DNA from: Brachybacterium sp. UMB0905
GTDB lineage: Bacteria; Actinomycetota; Actinomycetes; Actinomycetales; Dermabacteraceae
Assembly (NCBI RefSeq): GCF_002871795.1
Contig: NZ_PNHL01000006.1
Location: 74,058 to 138,057 of the forward strand
Reading direction: 5' to 3'
DNA: 64,000 nt
Shown: one piece after another, positions 8,648-16,781 of the stretch
Position numbering within the stretch: the first letter of the stretch is position 1
Layout of the letters: the number at the start of each line of letters is the position of its first letter
Program-made: the position numbers and the translations under genes
Notes under the pieces: generated by a model
The model's input: the letters and a program-made list of their open reading frames with translations, nothing else
Databases searched by the model: none
What the model was told of the DNA's origin: nothing

Positions 8648-9868
8648 ATGACAGCAGCCATCGATTCCCGTGTCCTGGTCATCAATTCCGGTTCGTCCTC
8701 GCTGAAGTTCCAGCTGGTCTCACCCGAGGACGGCACCGTCGATGCCGTCGGCATCGTCGAGCGCGTGGGCCTGGATATGGGCAGCGCGAAGATCAGCGCG
8801 GGCAAGAAGGACGCGACGTTCTCCGGCCCGGTCCCGGACCACAAGGAGGCCATGCGCATCGTCGAGCAGCTGTTCGGCGAGGTGGGGCTGTCGCTGCAGG
8901 ATGACCGCATCACCGCCGTCGGCCACCGGGTGGTGCAGGGCGGCGCCCTGTTCTCCACCCCGGTGCTGATCGATGACCAGGTGCGCGATGACATCCACGA
9001 CCTGGGCAAGCTCGCTCCGCTGCACAACTACGCGGCGGTCGACGGGATCGACGGGGCCCGCGCCCTGCTGCCGCAGGTGCCGCACGTGGCGGTGTTCGAC
9101 ACCGCGTTCTTCACGCAGCTGCCCGAGTACTCCGCCACCTACGCCCTGAACCGCGAGTTCGCCGAGCGCTACGAGGTGCGTCGCTACGGCGCCCACGGCA
9201 CGAGCCACCACTATGTCTCCGCGCTCGTGGCGGAGCGTCTGGCGGCGGAGGGCCGGGATGTCTCGGACCTCAAGCAGGTGGTCATGCACCTGGGCAACGG
9301 CGCCTCCGCCTCTGCGGTGCGCGGCGGCCGCCCGCTGGACACCTCGATGGGCCTGACCCCGCTGGAGGGCCTGGTGATGGGCACCCGCACCGGCGATATC
9401 GACCCGTCGATCTACGTGCACCTGCACCGGCAGGCGGGCCTCAGCCCGGAGGAGGTCGACACGCTGCTGAACAAGCGCTCGGGCATGATGGGCCTGTGCG
9501 GCATGAGCGATTTCCGCGACATCGAAGACGCGATCGCGGCCGGCGATAAGGTCGCGGACCTGGCGATGGACGTGTACGTGCACCGGCTGCGCAAGTACCT
9601 GGGCTCCTACACCTTCGTGCTGGGCGGCCTGGACGTTCTGGCCTTCACCGCCGGGATCGGCGAGAACGCCGCGATCGTGCGCGAGCGTCTGCTGAAGGGC
9701 ATGGAAGTCTTCGGCATCGAGCTGGATCTCGAGAAGAACGCGGAGCGCTCCAAGGAGGTGCGTGTGATCTCCACGCCCACCTCGAAGGTCACCGTCATGG
9801 TGGTGCCCACCGACGAGGAGCTCTCGATCGCCCGCCAGGCCACTGAGGTCGCAGCCCAGCACAGCTGA
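8648..9868 (+). CDS. ackA: Acetate kinase
   Basis: Interconverts acetyl phosphate plus ADP with acetate plus ATP, completing the acetate pathway started by pta just upstream. The 406-residue ASKHA-fold enzyme shows VLVINSGSSSLKFQL at the N-terminus, GHRVVQGG, VAVFDTAFF, the YGAHGTSHHYV catalytic region, MHLGNGASA and the C-terminal GGLDVLAFTAGIGENAA. Length and order are normal for AckA. The start ATG 8648 has AAGGAG nine to ten bases upstream. Confidence 0.97.
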   Translation: MTAAIDSRVLVINSGSSSLKFQLVSPEDGTVDAVGIVERVGLDMGSAKISAGKKDATFSGPVPDHKEAMRIVEQLFGEVGLSLQDDRITAVGHRVVQGGALFSTPVLIDDQVRDDIHDLGKLAPLHNYAAVDGIDGARALLPQVPHVAVFDTAFFTQLPEYSATYALNREFAERYEVRRYGAHGTSHHYVSALVAERLAAEGRDVSDLKQVVMHLGNGASASAVRGGRPLDTSMGLTPLEGLVMGTRTGDIDPSIYVHLHRQAGLSPEEVDTLLNKRSGMMGLCGMSDFRDIEDAIAAGDKVADLAMDVYVHRLRKYLGSYTFVLGGLDVLAFTAGIGENAAIVRERLLKGMEVFGIELDLEKNAERSKEVRVISTPTSKVTVMVVPTDEELSIARQATEVAAQHS

Positions 9869-9920
9869 TCACGGAGCGCTGAAGAGCACAGACACTCCCC
9901 TCGGGGCGCACCACTGGCGG

Positions 9921-9926
9921 TAGGCT
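9921..9926 (+). promoter_or_regulatory. -10 element TAGGCT upstream of the membrane protein at 9964
   Basis: TAGGCT lies 37 bases before ATG 9964. A G-rich ribosome binding site (GGGGGG) precedes the ATG, so this gene appears to have a short leader rather than being leaderless. Confidence 0.4.
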
Positions 9927-9963
9927 CAAGCCGATCTGCACCAGCGCCCCGGGGGGACTTGTC

Positions 9964-10557
9964 ATGTCGTACGACCCGTACTCGCAGCCGTATAGCCAGC
10001 AGGGGCAGCCCGCTGGCGGAATGCCCTACCCCGCACCGCAGCCACGGCGAAAGCGGCGCGGGCTCAAGCGGCTGATTTTCGGCATTTTGGGCATCATCGC
10101 CAATGCGATCGGCCTGTTCGTGCTGCCGTTCATCGCGGTCCTGGGCGGCGCCGTGGTGGGCCTGATGGGGATGACGCCAGCGCCCCTCAGCCCCGACGGC
10201 GGGACCTTCGAGACCTCGGCCGCGAGTATCTACTACATCGCCGCGCCCGCCGATGAAGCCTCCTCCACCACCTGCGAGTTCGACGGCCAGAACCTCGACG
10301 TTGATCGCGAGGACTCAGCCCTCAGCGTCGGGGAGATCGACGGGGTCGAGTACGAATCCGTCTACATGGTCATCAGCCCGCAGAATCAGCAGGTGACCGT
10401 GCACTGCGAGGGCGCGACCACCCTGGCGGTGGCGGAGGTCGGGGTCGTCGGCATGCTGATCAGCACAGGCGTCGGAGTCATCATCCCGATCGTCCTGGGC
10501 CTGCTGGCGCTGATCCTCACGATCTGGGGGATCATCGCGCTGGTGCGCTCGTCCTGA
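9964..10557 (+). CDS. Two-helix membrane protein, function unknown
   Basis: I do not recognise a family. The 197 residues start with a Tyr/Gln/Pro-rich cytoplasmic stretch (SYDPYSQPYSQQGQP) and a basic cluster (RRKRRGLKR). A long helix at about 40-68, an extracytoplasmic domain of about 90 residues with two cysteines (TTCEFDG and VHCEGA, possibly a disulfide), and a second helix near the C-terminus (residues about 160-193) follow. The domain between the helices resembles the small beta-rich sensor-like domains common in actinobacterial surface proteins, but that is only an impression. It is convergent with the next gene, with 14 bases between the stops. Confidence 0.7.
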   Translation: MSYDPYSQPYSQQGQPAGGMPYPAPQPRRKRRGLKRLIFGILGIIANAIGLFVLPFIAVLGGAVVGLMGMTPAPLSPDGGTFETSAASIYYIAAPADEASSTTCEFDGQNLDVDREDSALSVGEIDGVEYESVYMVISPQNQQVTVHCEGATTLAVAEVGVVGMLISTGVGVIIPIVLGLLALILTIWGIIALVRSS

Positions 10558-10571
10558 CCGCAGGCGATGGA

Positions 10572-11402
10572 TCAGCGGGAGGAGTCCCCAGCCGCATCGG
10601 CGGCAGATGCGTCGGTCTCTGAGGTCTCGGTGTCTGTGGTGTCTGTGGCGGCGGTATCTGGAATGTCAGCGTCTGTGGTGTCTGTCGTGCTGCTGTAGCC
10701 GGAGCCGGTGTAGACCGACGTCGAGGTGTAGACCGAGCCGAGGGATCCGTAGGACGCGGTGGGGTTCGCACTGCTCGAGTTCGATGTCGGGTAGCTGGAA
10801 CCGCTCGAGTACGAGGTCGTGTAGCTGGAGCCGGACGTGTACGAGGTGGTGTACGGCTCGGGGTCCGGCGTGGGATCCGCGTCCGGTCCCGGCTCGGGCT
10901 CCGCCTCAGGCTCCGGGGCGTCCTGTTGGTTCGGCAGGGGTTGCGGGTCGGGATCGTCGACCACGATGGGGATCGGCTCCGGCTCCGGGGTGGGCGGAAG
11001 GTCCGCGGCAGGTTCCAGCTCCTCGCGGGACTCCGGGCCCTCGCTGAGCTCAGGTGTCTCCTCGTCCCCCAGCTCCGGCAGCGCGGCGGCCCCCTCCGCG
11101 GACGCTGCCGCCGCGGTCACGCTGACCAGCGGCGCCTCCGGCTCTTCCTCCGGCGGCTCATCGGGGCTCTCCAGTCCCTCGTAGCGCAGCGGGGCGACGG
11201 GTCCACGCCGGGCAGAGTCCTTCTGCGCGGCCTCCGCCCTCGCCGTCCGCTGCTTCTCCTCTCGTGCCATGCGCGCACGCCGACGGGCAGCAGCTGCCCG
11301 CTCCTTGTCTGAGCTCAAGGAGCTCTCGTCGCGCTCCTCCATTTTCCTCACCATGCCGATGACGAAGATGATGACGAACGCGATGACGATCAGGATCTCC
11401 AT
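10572..11402 (-). CDS. Membrane-anchored protein with a long acidic and Ser/Thr/Tyr-rich tail
   Basis: A 276-residue protein of no recognised family. It begins with a single helix (MEILIVIAFVIIFVIGMV) followed at once by a basic, Ala/Arg/Glu-rich helix (residues about 30-60) that could form a coiled coil. Next comes a Pro/Glu/Asp-rich acidic region (about 70-190). The last 85 residues are low complexity, with YTTSYTSGSSYTTSYSSGSS-type repeats, then Thr/Asp repeats. ATG 11402 is preferred because GGGAGGTG precedes it and the protein then starts directly with the anchor; the frame extends 19 codons further upstream. By the positive-inside rule the tail is probably cytoplasmic. Confidence 0.7.
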   Translation of the reverse strand: MEILIVIAFVIIFVIGMVRKMEERDESSLSSDKERAAAARRRARMAREEKQRTARAEAAQKDSARRGPVAPLRYEGLESPDEPPEEEPEAPLVSVTAAAASAEGAAALPELGDEETPELSEGPESREELEPAADLPPTPEPEPIPIVVDDPDPQPLPNQQDAPEPEAEPEPGPDADPTPDPEPYTTSYTSGSSYTTSYSSGSSYPTSNSSSANPTASYGSLGSVYTSTSVYTGSGYSSTTDTTDADIPDTAATDTTDTETSETDASAADAAGDSSR

Positions 11403-11495
11403 CGGCCCCACCTCCCGAGCGTGTCGAGCGGGCCCGGTCGGCCCCGCCTTGTGCGGCACCCCGCCATTGTGCCAGCGGCAGGGGTCTGCCGACGG

Positions 11496-12608
11496 TCACA
11501 CGGTGGTGACGACCTCGATGCGCTGCAATTCCTTGAGGTCGGTGTAGCCGGTGGTGGCCATGGCATGCCGCAGCGCGCCGACAAGGTTCGTGGTGCCGTC
11601 GGCGCCGAGGGACGGCCCGAACAGGATCTGCTCGAGCGGCGCAACGGTGCCGACCTCGACGCGGTGGCCGCGGGCGAGCGTGGGGTGGTAGGCCTCGCTG
11701 CCCCAGTGGTGGCCGCGGCCGGGAGCTTCCTCGGCGCGGGCGAGCGCTGCGCCGACCATGAGCCCGTCGGCCCCGCAGGCGATGGCCTTGACCAGGTCAC
11801 CAGAGCGGCCCAGGCCGCCGTCGGCGATGACGTGGACGTAGCGGCCGCCGGATTCGTCCATGTAGTCGCGGCGAGCGGCGGCGACATCCGCGACGGCGCT
11901 CGCGAGCGGGACGGAGATGCCGAGGGTCTCCTGGGTCATCTGGGAGGCGCCGCCGCCGAAGCCGACGAGTACCCCCGCGGCGCCGGTGCGCATGAGATGC
12001 AGGGCGGCGGTGTAGGTGGCGCAGCCGCCGACGATGACGGGCACGTCCAGCTCGTAGATAAATCGCTTGAGGTTCAGCGGCTCGCGGCCCGAGGAGACAT
12101 GCTCGGCGGAGACGGTGGTGCCGCGGATGAAGAACAGGTCCACGCCTGCATCCACGACGGTCTTCCAGTGCTCCTGGGTGCGCTGCGGGGACAGCGACCC
12201 GGCCGCGGTCACCCCGGCCTCGCGCAGCTGCTGAATGCGGGCGGTGATCAGCTCGGGCTTGACCGGTTCGCTGTAGATCTCCCGCATGAGACCGACAACC
12301 TGGGCGTCGGACGCCTCGGCGATGCGGTCGAACTGGGCGGTCGGGTCCTCGTAGCGGGTCCACAGTCCCTCGAGGTCCAGCACGCCGAGGCCGCCGAGCT
12401 GGCCCAGCTCGATCGCGGTCGCCGGGGACATGAGGGAATCCATCGGCGCAGCGAAGATGGGGACCTCGAAGTGGTAGGCGTCCACCTGCCAGGACGTGGA
12501 GACGTCCTCCGGGTCCCGGGTGCGGCGGGAGGGGACCACCGCCACGTCGTCGAAGCTGTAGCTGCGGCGTCCGCGCTTGTTCCGGCCAATCTCGATCTCG
12601 CTCATCAC
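11496..12608 (-). CDS. guaB3: GuaB3 family IMP dehydrogenase-related protein
   Basis: A 370-residue IMPDH/GMPR-superfamily barrel without CBS domains, matching actinobacterial GuaB3. Signatures are EIEIGRNKRGRRSYSFDDV near the N-terminus, VPSRRTRDPEDVS, FAAPMDSLMSPATAIELG and GVLDLEGLWTRYEDP. The family sits between IMP dehydrogenase and GMP reductase, and IMP dehydrogenase activity has been reported for a cyanobacterial member; the role here is unproven. The barrel contains GCATYTAALHLMRTGAAGVLVG in place of a typical GuaB active-site cysteine loop. GTG 12608 fits TAGACT seven bases upstream, while ATG 12605 is an alternative. It is divergent from the gene at 12670. Confidence 0.9.
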   Translation of the reverse strand: MMSEIEIGRNKRGRRSYSFDDVAVVPSRRTRDPEDVSTSWQVDAYHFEVPIFAAPMDSLMSPATAIELGQLGGLGVLDLEGLWTRYEDPTAQFDRIAEASDAQVVGLMREIYSEPVKPELITARIQQLREAGVTAAGSLSPQRTQEHWKTVVDAGVDLFFIRGTTVSAEHVSSGREPLNLKRFIYELDVPVIVGGCATYTAALHLMRTGAAGVLVGFGGGASQMTQETLGISVPLASAVADVAAARRDYMDESGGRYVHVIADGGLGRSGDLVKAIACGADGLMVGAALARAEEAPGRGHHWGSEAYHPTLARGHRVEVGTVAPLEQILFGPSLGADGTTNLVGALRHAMATTGYTDLKELQRIEVVTTV

Positions 12609-12615
12609 GCAGGCC

Positions 12616-12621
12616 AGTCTA
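12616..12621 (-). promoter_or_regulatory. -10 element TAGACT of guaB3
   Basis: TAGACT on the minus strand, seven bases, then GTG 12608. It lies 37 bases from the opposing -10 at 12658, so the two promoters share one short divergent region. Confidence 0.55.
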
Positions 12622-12657
12622 GGTGGTGGCGCGCGGGCGACGAGACGGCGCAGCGTC

Positions 12658-12663
12658 TACGGT
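12658..12663 (+). promoter_or_regulatory. -10 element TACGGT, leaderless start for the gene at 12670
   Basis: TACGGT, six bases, then ATG 12670, with no ribosome binding site. Confidence 0.6.
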
Positions 12664-12669
12664 GTGCCC

Positions 12670-13329
12670 ATGGATCGCTCGGCACCCCGCTCCCCTCTGT
12701 GGACCCTGCTGGCCGCGCTGCCGTCGGCCCTTGGCGCGGGCTGGGCTGCCGTCGCGGCGGTCGAGGTCATCTCCGAGCGCGGCACAGCGCGGGAGCCGGG
12801 CTTCCTTGTTCCGCTGGTGGCAGCGCTCGGACTGCTGGCCGGGGGCTGGTCGCTCGTGCGTCTGTTGCAACTGCGCGCTGAGGCCGCCGGGAGCGGGGTG
12901 GAGGATGATCCCGGTGGGTTTGGCCCCTCGGAGTCGCCGATGATCTCCGCACAGATGCATCGGATCTGGCTGTTCGGGGTGGCGGGCTCGCTCGCCCTGG
13001 TGGGCGTGCTGGGGATCTGGTCGCTGGCCGATGGTGACCTGTCCGGCCTCGAGCCCGGGTGGCCGCTGGTGCTCGCCGGGGCGGTGCTGACCGGCGCCGC
13101 TCAGCTGCTCGGAAGGGCGGTCGAGCAGCGGGTGCAGGAGCGCAGTGAGCGCTGGGAGCAGGCGCGCCGTGCGGAGCATGAGCGGCGGATGGAGGATCCG
13201 ATGGGGCGGATCCTCGAGGCGGCGGAACGGGAGCCGGCGGCGCAGGACGAGCCTGCGGCCGGGGAGATCACATCGGCCAGTTCGGATTCGCGTCCGGAGT
13301 CCGACCCTTCGAGCGCAGATACTCATTGA
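12670..13329 (+). CDS. Four-helix membrane protein, function unknown
   Basis: A 219-residue membrane protein of no recognised family. Helices are predicted at about 10-33, 45-64, 103-122 and 132-154, arranged as two hairpins separated by a 35-residue loop. The C-terminal 65 residues are soluble and highly charged (QRVQERSERWEQARRAEHER), likely a cytoplasmic coiled coil with an acidic end. The start is fixed by a leaderless promoter. The last 62 bases overlap the 3' end of the convergent exonuclease gene. Confidence 0.72.
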   Translation: MDRSAPRSPLWTLLAALPSALGAGWAAVAAVEVISERGTAREPGFLVPLVAALGLLAGGWSLVRLLQLRAEAAGSGVEDDPGGFGPSESPMISAQMHRIWLFGVAGSLALVGVLGIWSLADGDLSGLEPGWPLVLAGAVLTGAAQLLGRAVEQRVQERSERWEQARRAEHERRMEDPMGRILEAAEREPAAQDEPAAGEITSASSDSRPESDPSSADTH

Positions 13330-13984
13330 AGTTCTCCGCCCAGGAGCGGTGCCAGGTCATCTGCTCACGGTGCAGGTCCGCGAGGGCGGACTCCGCGAGC
13401 TGCGGGAATTTCTGCGCCTGAGCGCGCAGCACATCGAGCGTCGCGGACACATCCACGTCCGCGGTGTGGAGCCGCCCATCCTGGGTCAGGCCGTAATGCT
13501 CCAGCACCGCGGTGAGAGTGCGCTTGCCCTTGCGGAAGCGATCCAGGCCGCGGTCGATCACGAGGGCGTCGAGCACCGGGGCGATCTCATGGCCCAGGCG
13601 ATCGGCGATCGTCGGCAGGGAGTGCCGGCGCAGCTCGTTCTCGATGATCTGCAGGTCAAAGCTGATGTTGAAGGCCACCAGCGGGACATCCTGGCCCAGG
13701 GCGTCCACGATCATGCCCGCCACCTCGTCGAGCGCGGGGGCGGGCTGCATGCCGTGGGTGCGGGCATGCTCGGTGGAGATGCCGTGGACCCGCTGCGCGG
13801 GCTCGGGAATCTCGACGCCAGGGTCGATCAGCCACGTCGCGACGGTCTCGTTCTCCCGGCCCGGGCCGACGGAGTGCACCAGCGCCACCGTGACGATGCG
13901 GTCATCGGCCACGCTCGTCCCCGTCGTCTCGGTGTCGAAGCCGAGCAGGGGGCGATCGATCCAGGAATCAGCGGCAGCGTTCAT
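13268..13984 (-). CDS. 3'-5' exonuclease, DnaQ/DEDD superfamily
   Basis: A 238-residue stand-alone exonuclease domain of the polymerase III epsilon type. Motif I is FDTETTG (Asp17, Glu19), motif II is NISFDLQIIENEL, and motif III HTADVDVSATLDVL supplies the conserved His and Asp of a DEDDh enzyme. LLGFDTETTG near the start and RVHGISTEHA are typical of actinobacterial 'exonuclease domain-containing' proteins that trim DNA or RNA 3' ends. No BRCT or polymerase-binding motif is visible. ATG 13984 is set by TACGCT six bases upstream; the long frame upstream runs through an inverted repeat and is not coding. Its 3' end overlaps the convergent neighbour by 62 bases. Confidence 0.9.
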   Translation of the reverse strand: MNAAADSWIDRPLLGFDTETTGTSVADDRIVTVALVHSVGPGRENETVATWLIDPGVEIPEPAQRVHGISTEHARTHGMQPAPALDEVAGMIVDALGQDVPLVAFNISFDLQIIENELRRHSLPTIADRLGHEIAPVLDALVIDRGLDRFRKGKRTLTAVLEHYGLTQDGRLHTADVDVSATLDVLRAQAQKFPQLAESALADLHREQMTWHRSWAENFNEYLRSKGRTPDANPNWPM

Positions 13985-13990
13985 GGGAAC

Positions 13991-13996
13991 AGCGTA
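13991..13996 (-). promoter_or_regulatory. -10 element TACGCT, leaderless start of the exonuclease gene
   Basis: TACGCT on the minus strand, six bases, then ATG 13984. Confidence 0.6.
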
Positions 13997-14081
13997 GGCC
14001 CAGGGCCTGACGCCCCGGCCCAGCCCGCACACTGCCCCCACGCTCGGCCCCGGCCGCTCCCGACACGCCTGCCCCGCCCAA

Positions 14082-14165
14082 CACGCCGCCTCAAGCACGC
14101 CGAGTGCACCGATATGTCTCGTTTGTGAGACGTATCGGTGCACTCGGCGTGCGACACGCGGCGTG
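14082..14165. repeat. Long inverted repeat: 26-bp stem, 6-base loop, extra outer 8-bp stem
   Basis: The arms at 14095-14120 and 14127-14152 are reverse complements over 26 bases with one mismatch that becomes a G-U pair in one RNA strand. The loop is GTTTGT. Outside a symmetric 5-base internal loop, CACGCCGC (14082-14089) pairs with GCGGCGTG (14158-14165). The element lies 104 bases after the glgP stop and upstream of the exonuclease promoter. It may end glgP transcription, but there is no T-run on either side. A small palindromic mobile or REP-like element is the alternative. The remaining bases of this 284-base gap show no gene. Confidence 0.85.
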
Positions 14166-14268
14166 GCGCGGGTCAGGGCATGCGGGACGAGGCGAGGCAG
14201 GGCGCGGGGGGGGGCAGAGGCAGAGCACAGGCCAGCCCTGCCGCCCCGCGCGCCCCACGCCTCACGCC

Positions 14269-16638
14269 TCACTCCACCGGCGTGGGCTCCAGCTTCCACA
14301 CCTCATCGGCGTAGTCGCGGATCGTGCGGTCGGAGGAGAAACGGCCCGAGCGGGTGATGTTCACCCAGGCCTTCTGCGCCCAGGCCCGCTGGTCGGCGTA
14401 GTCCTCGGCCATGCGGTCGCGCGCCTCGCGGTAGGCGGCGAAGTCGCCGAGCACGTAGTAGACATCGGCCGGATCGTGGGTGGCATTCAGCAGCGACCAG
14501 TGCAGGTCGTGGAACCAGCCGGAGCCGTTGTCGTCCAGGGTGCCGTCCACCAGGGCGTCGATCACGCGGCGCAGGCCGGGCACGGTCTCCAGCAGGTGGT
14601 GGGGGTTGTAGGTGCGGCGCAGCTCCGGCAGCTCATCTTCGGTGGCGCCGAAGATGTAGGCGTTCTCCTCCCCCACGGCGTCGAGGATCTCCACGTTCGC
14701 ACCGTCCAGGGTGCCCAGCGTCAGCGCGCCGTTCATCATGAACTTCATGTTGGAGGTGCCGGAGGCCTCCTTCCCGGCGGTGGAGATCTGCTCGGACACA
14801 TCCGCGGCGGGGATGATGTGCTCGGCCGGGGAGACGTTGTAGTTGTGCACGAACACGACCTTGATCGTCTCGTTCACGGCCGGGTCGTTGTTGACCATCT
14901 CGGCGATCGTGTTGATGAGCTTGATGATGCCCTTGGCGCGGTAGTAGCCCGGCGCCGCCTTCGCGCCGAAGATGAACACGCGCTTCGGCACCTCGAGCGA
15001 CGGATCGTCCTTGAGGCGGAAGTACAGGTCCAGCACGTACAGGGCGTTCATGAGCTGGCGCTTGTACTCGTGCAGACGCTTGATCTGCACATCGAAGATC
15101 GCGGTCGGGTCGATCTCGATGCCTTCGCGCTCGGCCACCCAGGCGGCGAAGTCCCGCTTGTTCGCCTGCTTGATCTCGATGAGGCGGTCCAGCACGGCGT
15201 CATCGGCCTTGTCGGTGACCTCGGCGAGCTGCGAGAGGTCGGTGACCCAGGCATCGGAGCCGGTGACCTCGGTGAGCAGCTCGGCCAGGCGCGGGTTGCA
15301 CTGGTTCAGCCAGCGGCGCGGGGTGACGCCGTTGGTCTTGTTGTTGAACCGCTCGGGCCAGATGGCATGCCATTCGCCGAGGGTCTCGCGCTTGATGATC
15401 TCGGTGTGCAGCGCCGCCACGCCGTTGATGGAGTAGGAGGCGTAGCAGGCGATCCACGCCATGCGCACCCGGTTGCCGTCGATCGGCGCCATGTACGCGA
15501 TGGTCGACTCGTCGAGTCCCCGCTCCGTCATCTCCTCGCGGAAGCGCCGGTCGATCTCTCGCACGATCTCCGTGATCCGCGGGAACAGGCGGTCGAAGAT
15601 CGACATCTCCCAGGTCTCGAGGGCCTCGGCGAGCACCGTGTGGTTGGTGTACGCGAAGGTCTGCGTGACCTCGGCCCAGGCCTCGTCCCAGCCCAGGCCG
15701 TGCTCGTCCATCAGCAGGCGCATGAGCTCGGGGATCGCGAGGACCGGGTGGGTGTCGTTGAGCTGGACCGCGTTGTACTGGGCGAAGCCGGTGAGGTCCT
15801 CGCCGTGCTCGGCGATGTAGTCGTCGATGATGGTCTGCAGCGAGGCGGAGACGAAGAAGTACTGCTGGCGGACCCGCAGCACCTTGCCCTCGTAGGTGGT
15901 GTCGTTGGGGTAGAGCACGCGGGAGATGTCCATGGCACGCTCACGGTCCACGATCGCGTCGGTGAAGCGCTGGGAGTTGAAGGCGTCGTAGTCAAACTCC
16001 TCGATCGGCTCCGCCTTCCACAGCCGCAGGGTGTTCACATTCTGCGTGCCGTAGCCGGTGATCGGCATGTCATAGGGGATGGCCCGCACGTCCATGTCCG
16101 CGAAGTGCACGCGGCGCTGCAGCTCCTCCCGCCGGATCACGAAGGGGTAGCCCTCCTCCATCCAGGAGTCCGGGTGCTCGGTCTGGAAGCCCTTCTCGTC
16201 GAACAGCTGCTTGAACAGGCCGTAGCGGTAGAGGATGCCGTAGCCCGCGACCGGCAGATCCAGCGTGGCGCAGGAGTCCAGGAAGCAGGCGGCCAGCCGC
16301 CCCAGGCCCCCGTTGCCGAGCGCCGCATCGGGCTCCTGCTCGAGCACGTCGGAGAGGTTCTGACCGAAGGCGCTCACGGCCTCCCGCGCATCCTCGACCA
16401 GGCCCAGGTTCGAGAGGTTGTTCAGCAGGGCGCGGCCCATGAGGAACTCGGCGGAGAAGTAGTGCTCGCGCCGACCGGCCCGGTAGGCGGCCGAGGTGCG
16501 CTCCCAACGGCCTGCGACGCGCTCCACGACGGCGGCCGACAGGCCCTGCCACGCCTCGTACGGGGTGGAGAGCTTCGCGGGGCGGCCGGAGATGGCGCGG
16601 ACGGCGGGGCCGACGGTCTGCTGCAGCTGCAAAGTCAT
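14269..16638 (-). CDS. glgP: Glycogen/starch (maltodextrin) phosphorylase, GT35
   Basis: A cytoplasmic pyridoxal-phosphate enzyme that releases glucose 1-phosphate from alpha-1,4-glucan ends. The 789 residues show the family hallmarks: HYFSAEFLMGRALLNNL near residue 65, DAALGNGGLGRLAACFLDS, MRMAWI, TNGVTPRRWL and the cofactor site EASGTSNMKFMMNGALTLGT, where Lys632 binds PLP. Length is normal for the E. coli MalP/GlgP type. ATG 16638 has AAGGA six bases upstream; an upstream in-frame extension of 23 codons runs into the promoter region. A direct repeat at 16683-16699 may be a regulator site. A strong inverted repeat lies beyond its 3' end. Confidence 0.96.
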   Translation of the reverse strand: MTLQLQQTVGPAVRAISGRPAKLSTPYEAWQGLSAAVVERVAGRWERTSAAYRAGRREHYFSAEFLMGRALLNNLSNLGLVEDAREAVSAFGQNLSDVLEQEPDAALGNGGLGRLAACFLDSCATLDLPVAGYGILYRYGLFKQLFDEKGFQTEHPDSWMEEGYPFVIRREELQRRVHFADMDVRAIPYDMPITGYGTQNVNTLRLWKAEPIEEFDYDAFNSQRFTDAIVDRERAMDISRVLYPNDTTYEGKVLRVRQQYFFVSASLQTIIDDYIAEHGEDLTGFAQYNAVQLNDTHPVLAIPELMRLLMDEHGLGWDEAWAEVTQTFAYTNHTVLAEALETWEMSIFDRLFPRITEIVREIDRRFREEMTERGLDESTIAYMAPIDGNRVRMAWIACYASYSINGVAALHTEIIKRETLGEWHAIWPERFNNKTNGVTPRRWLNQCNPRLAELLTEVTGSDAWVTDLSQLAEVTDKADDAVLDRLIEIKQANKRDFAAWVAEREGIEIDPTAIFDVQIKRLHEYKRQLMNALYVLDLYFRLKDDPSLEVPKRVFIFGAKAAPGYYRAKGIIKLINTIAEMVNNDPAVNETIKVVFVHNYNVSPAEHIIPAADVSEQISTAGKEASGTSNMKFMMNGALTLGTLDGANVEILDAVGEENAYIFGATEDELPELRRTYNPHHLLETVPGLRRVIDALVDGTLDDNGSGWFHDLHWSLLNATHDPADVYYVLGDFAAYREARDRMAEDYADQRAWAQKAWVNITRSGRFSSDRTIRDYADEVWKLEPTPVE

Positions 16639-16682
16639 GGAAGATCCTTCGAGCTCGGGGACGGATACCCCGATGGTAGCTG

Positions 16683-16699
16683 TGCAAGAACTGCAAGAA
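16683..16699. repeat. Direct repeat TGCAAGAA-c-TGCAAGAA upstream of glgP
   Basis: Two identical 8-base copies are spaced one base apart (period 9). On the glgP strand they read TTCTTGCA twice, 45-61 bases before the start codon and just upstream of a possible -10 TACCAT (about 16673-16678). The position suits a regulator binding site. No known motif is recognised. Confidence 0.4.
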
Positions 16700-16781
16700 G
16701 TACCCACGGGTCCCGCTGCTTCGCGCGATGTCGCCCCCGGCGGCCCGTCACCTGGTCACGCCCCGGCGCCGACCACCCCGG

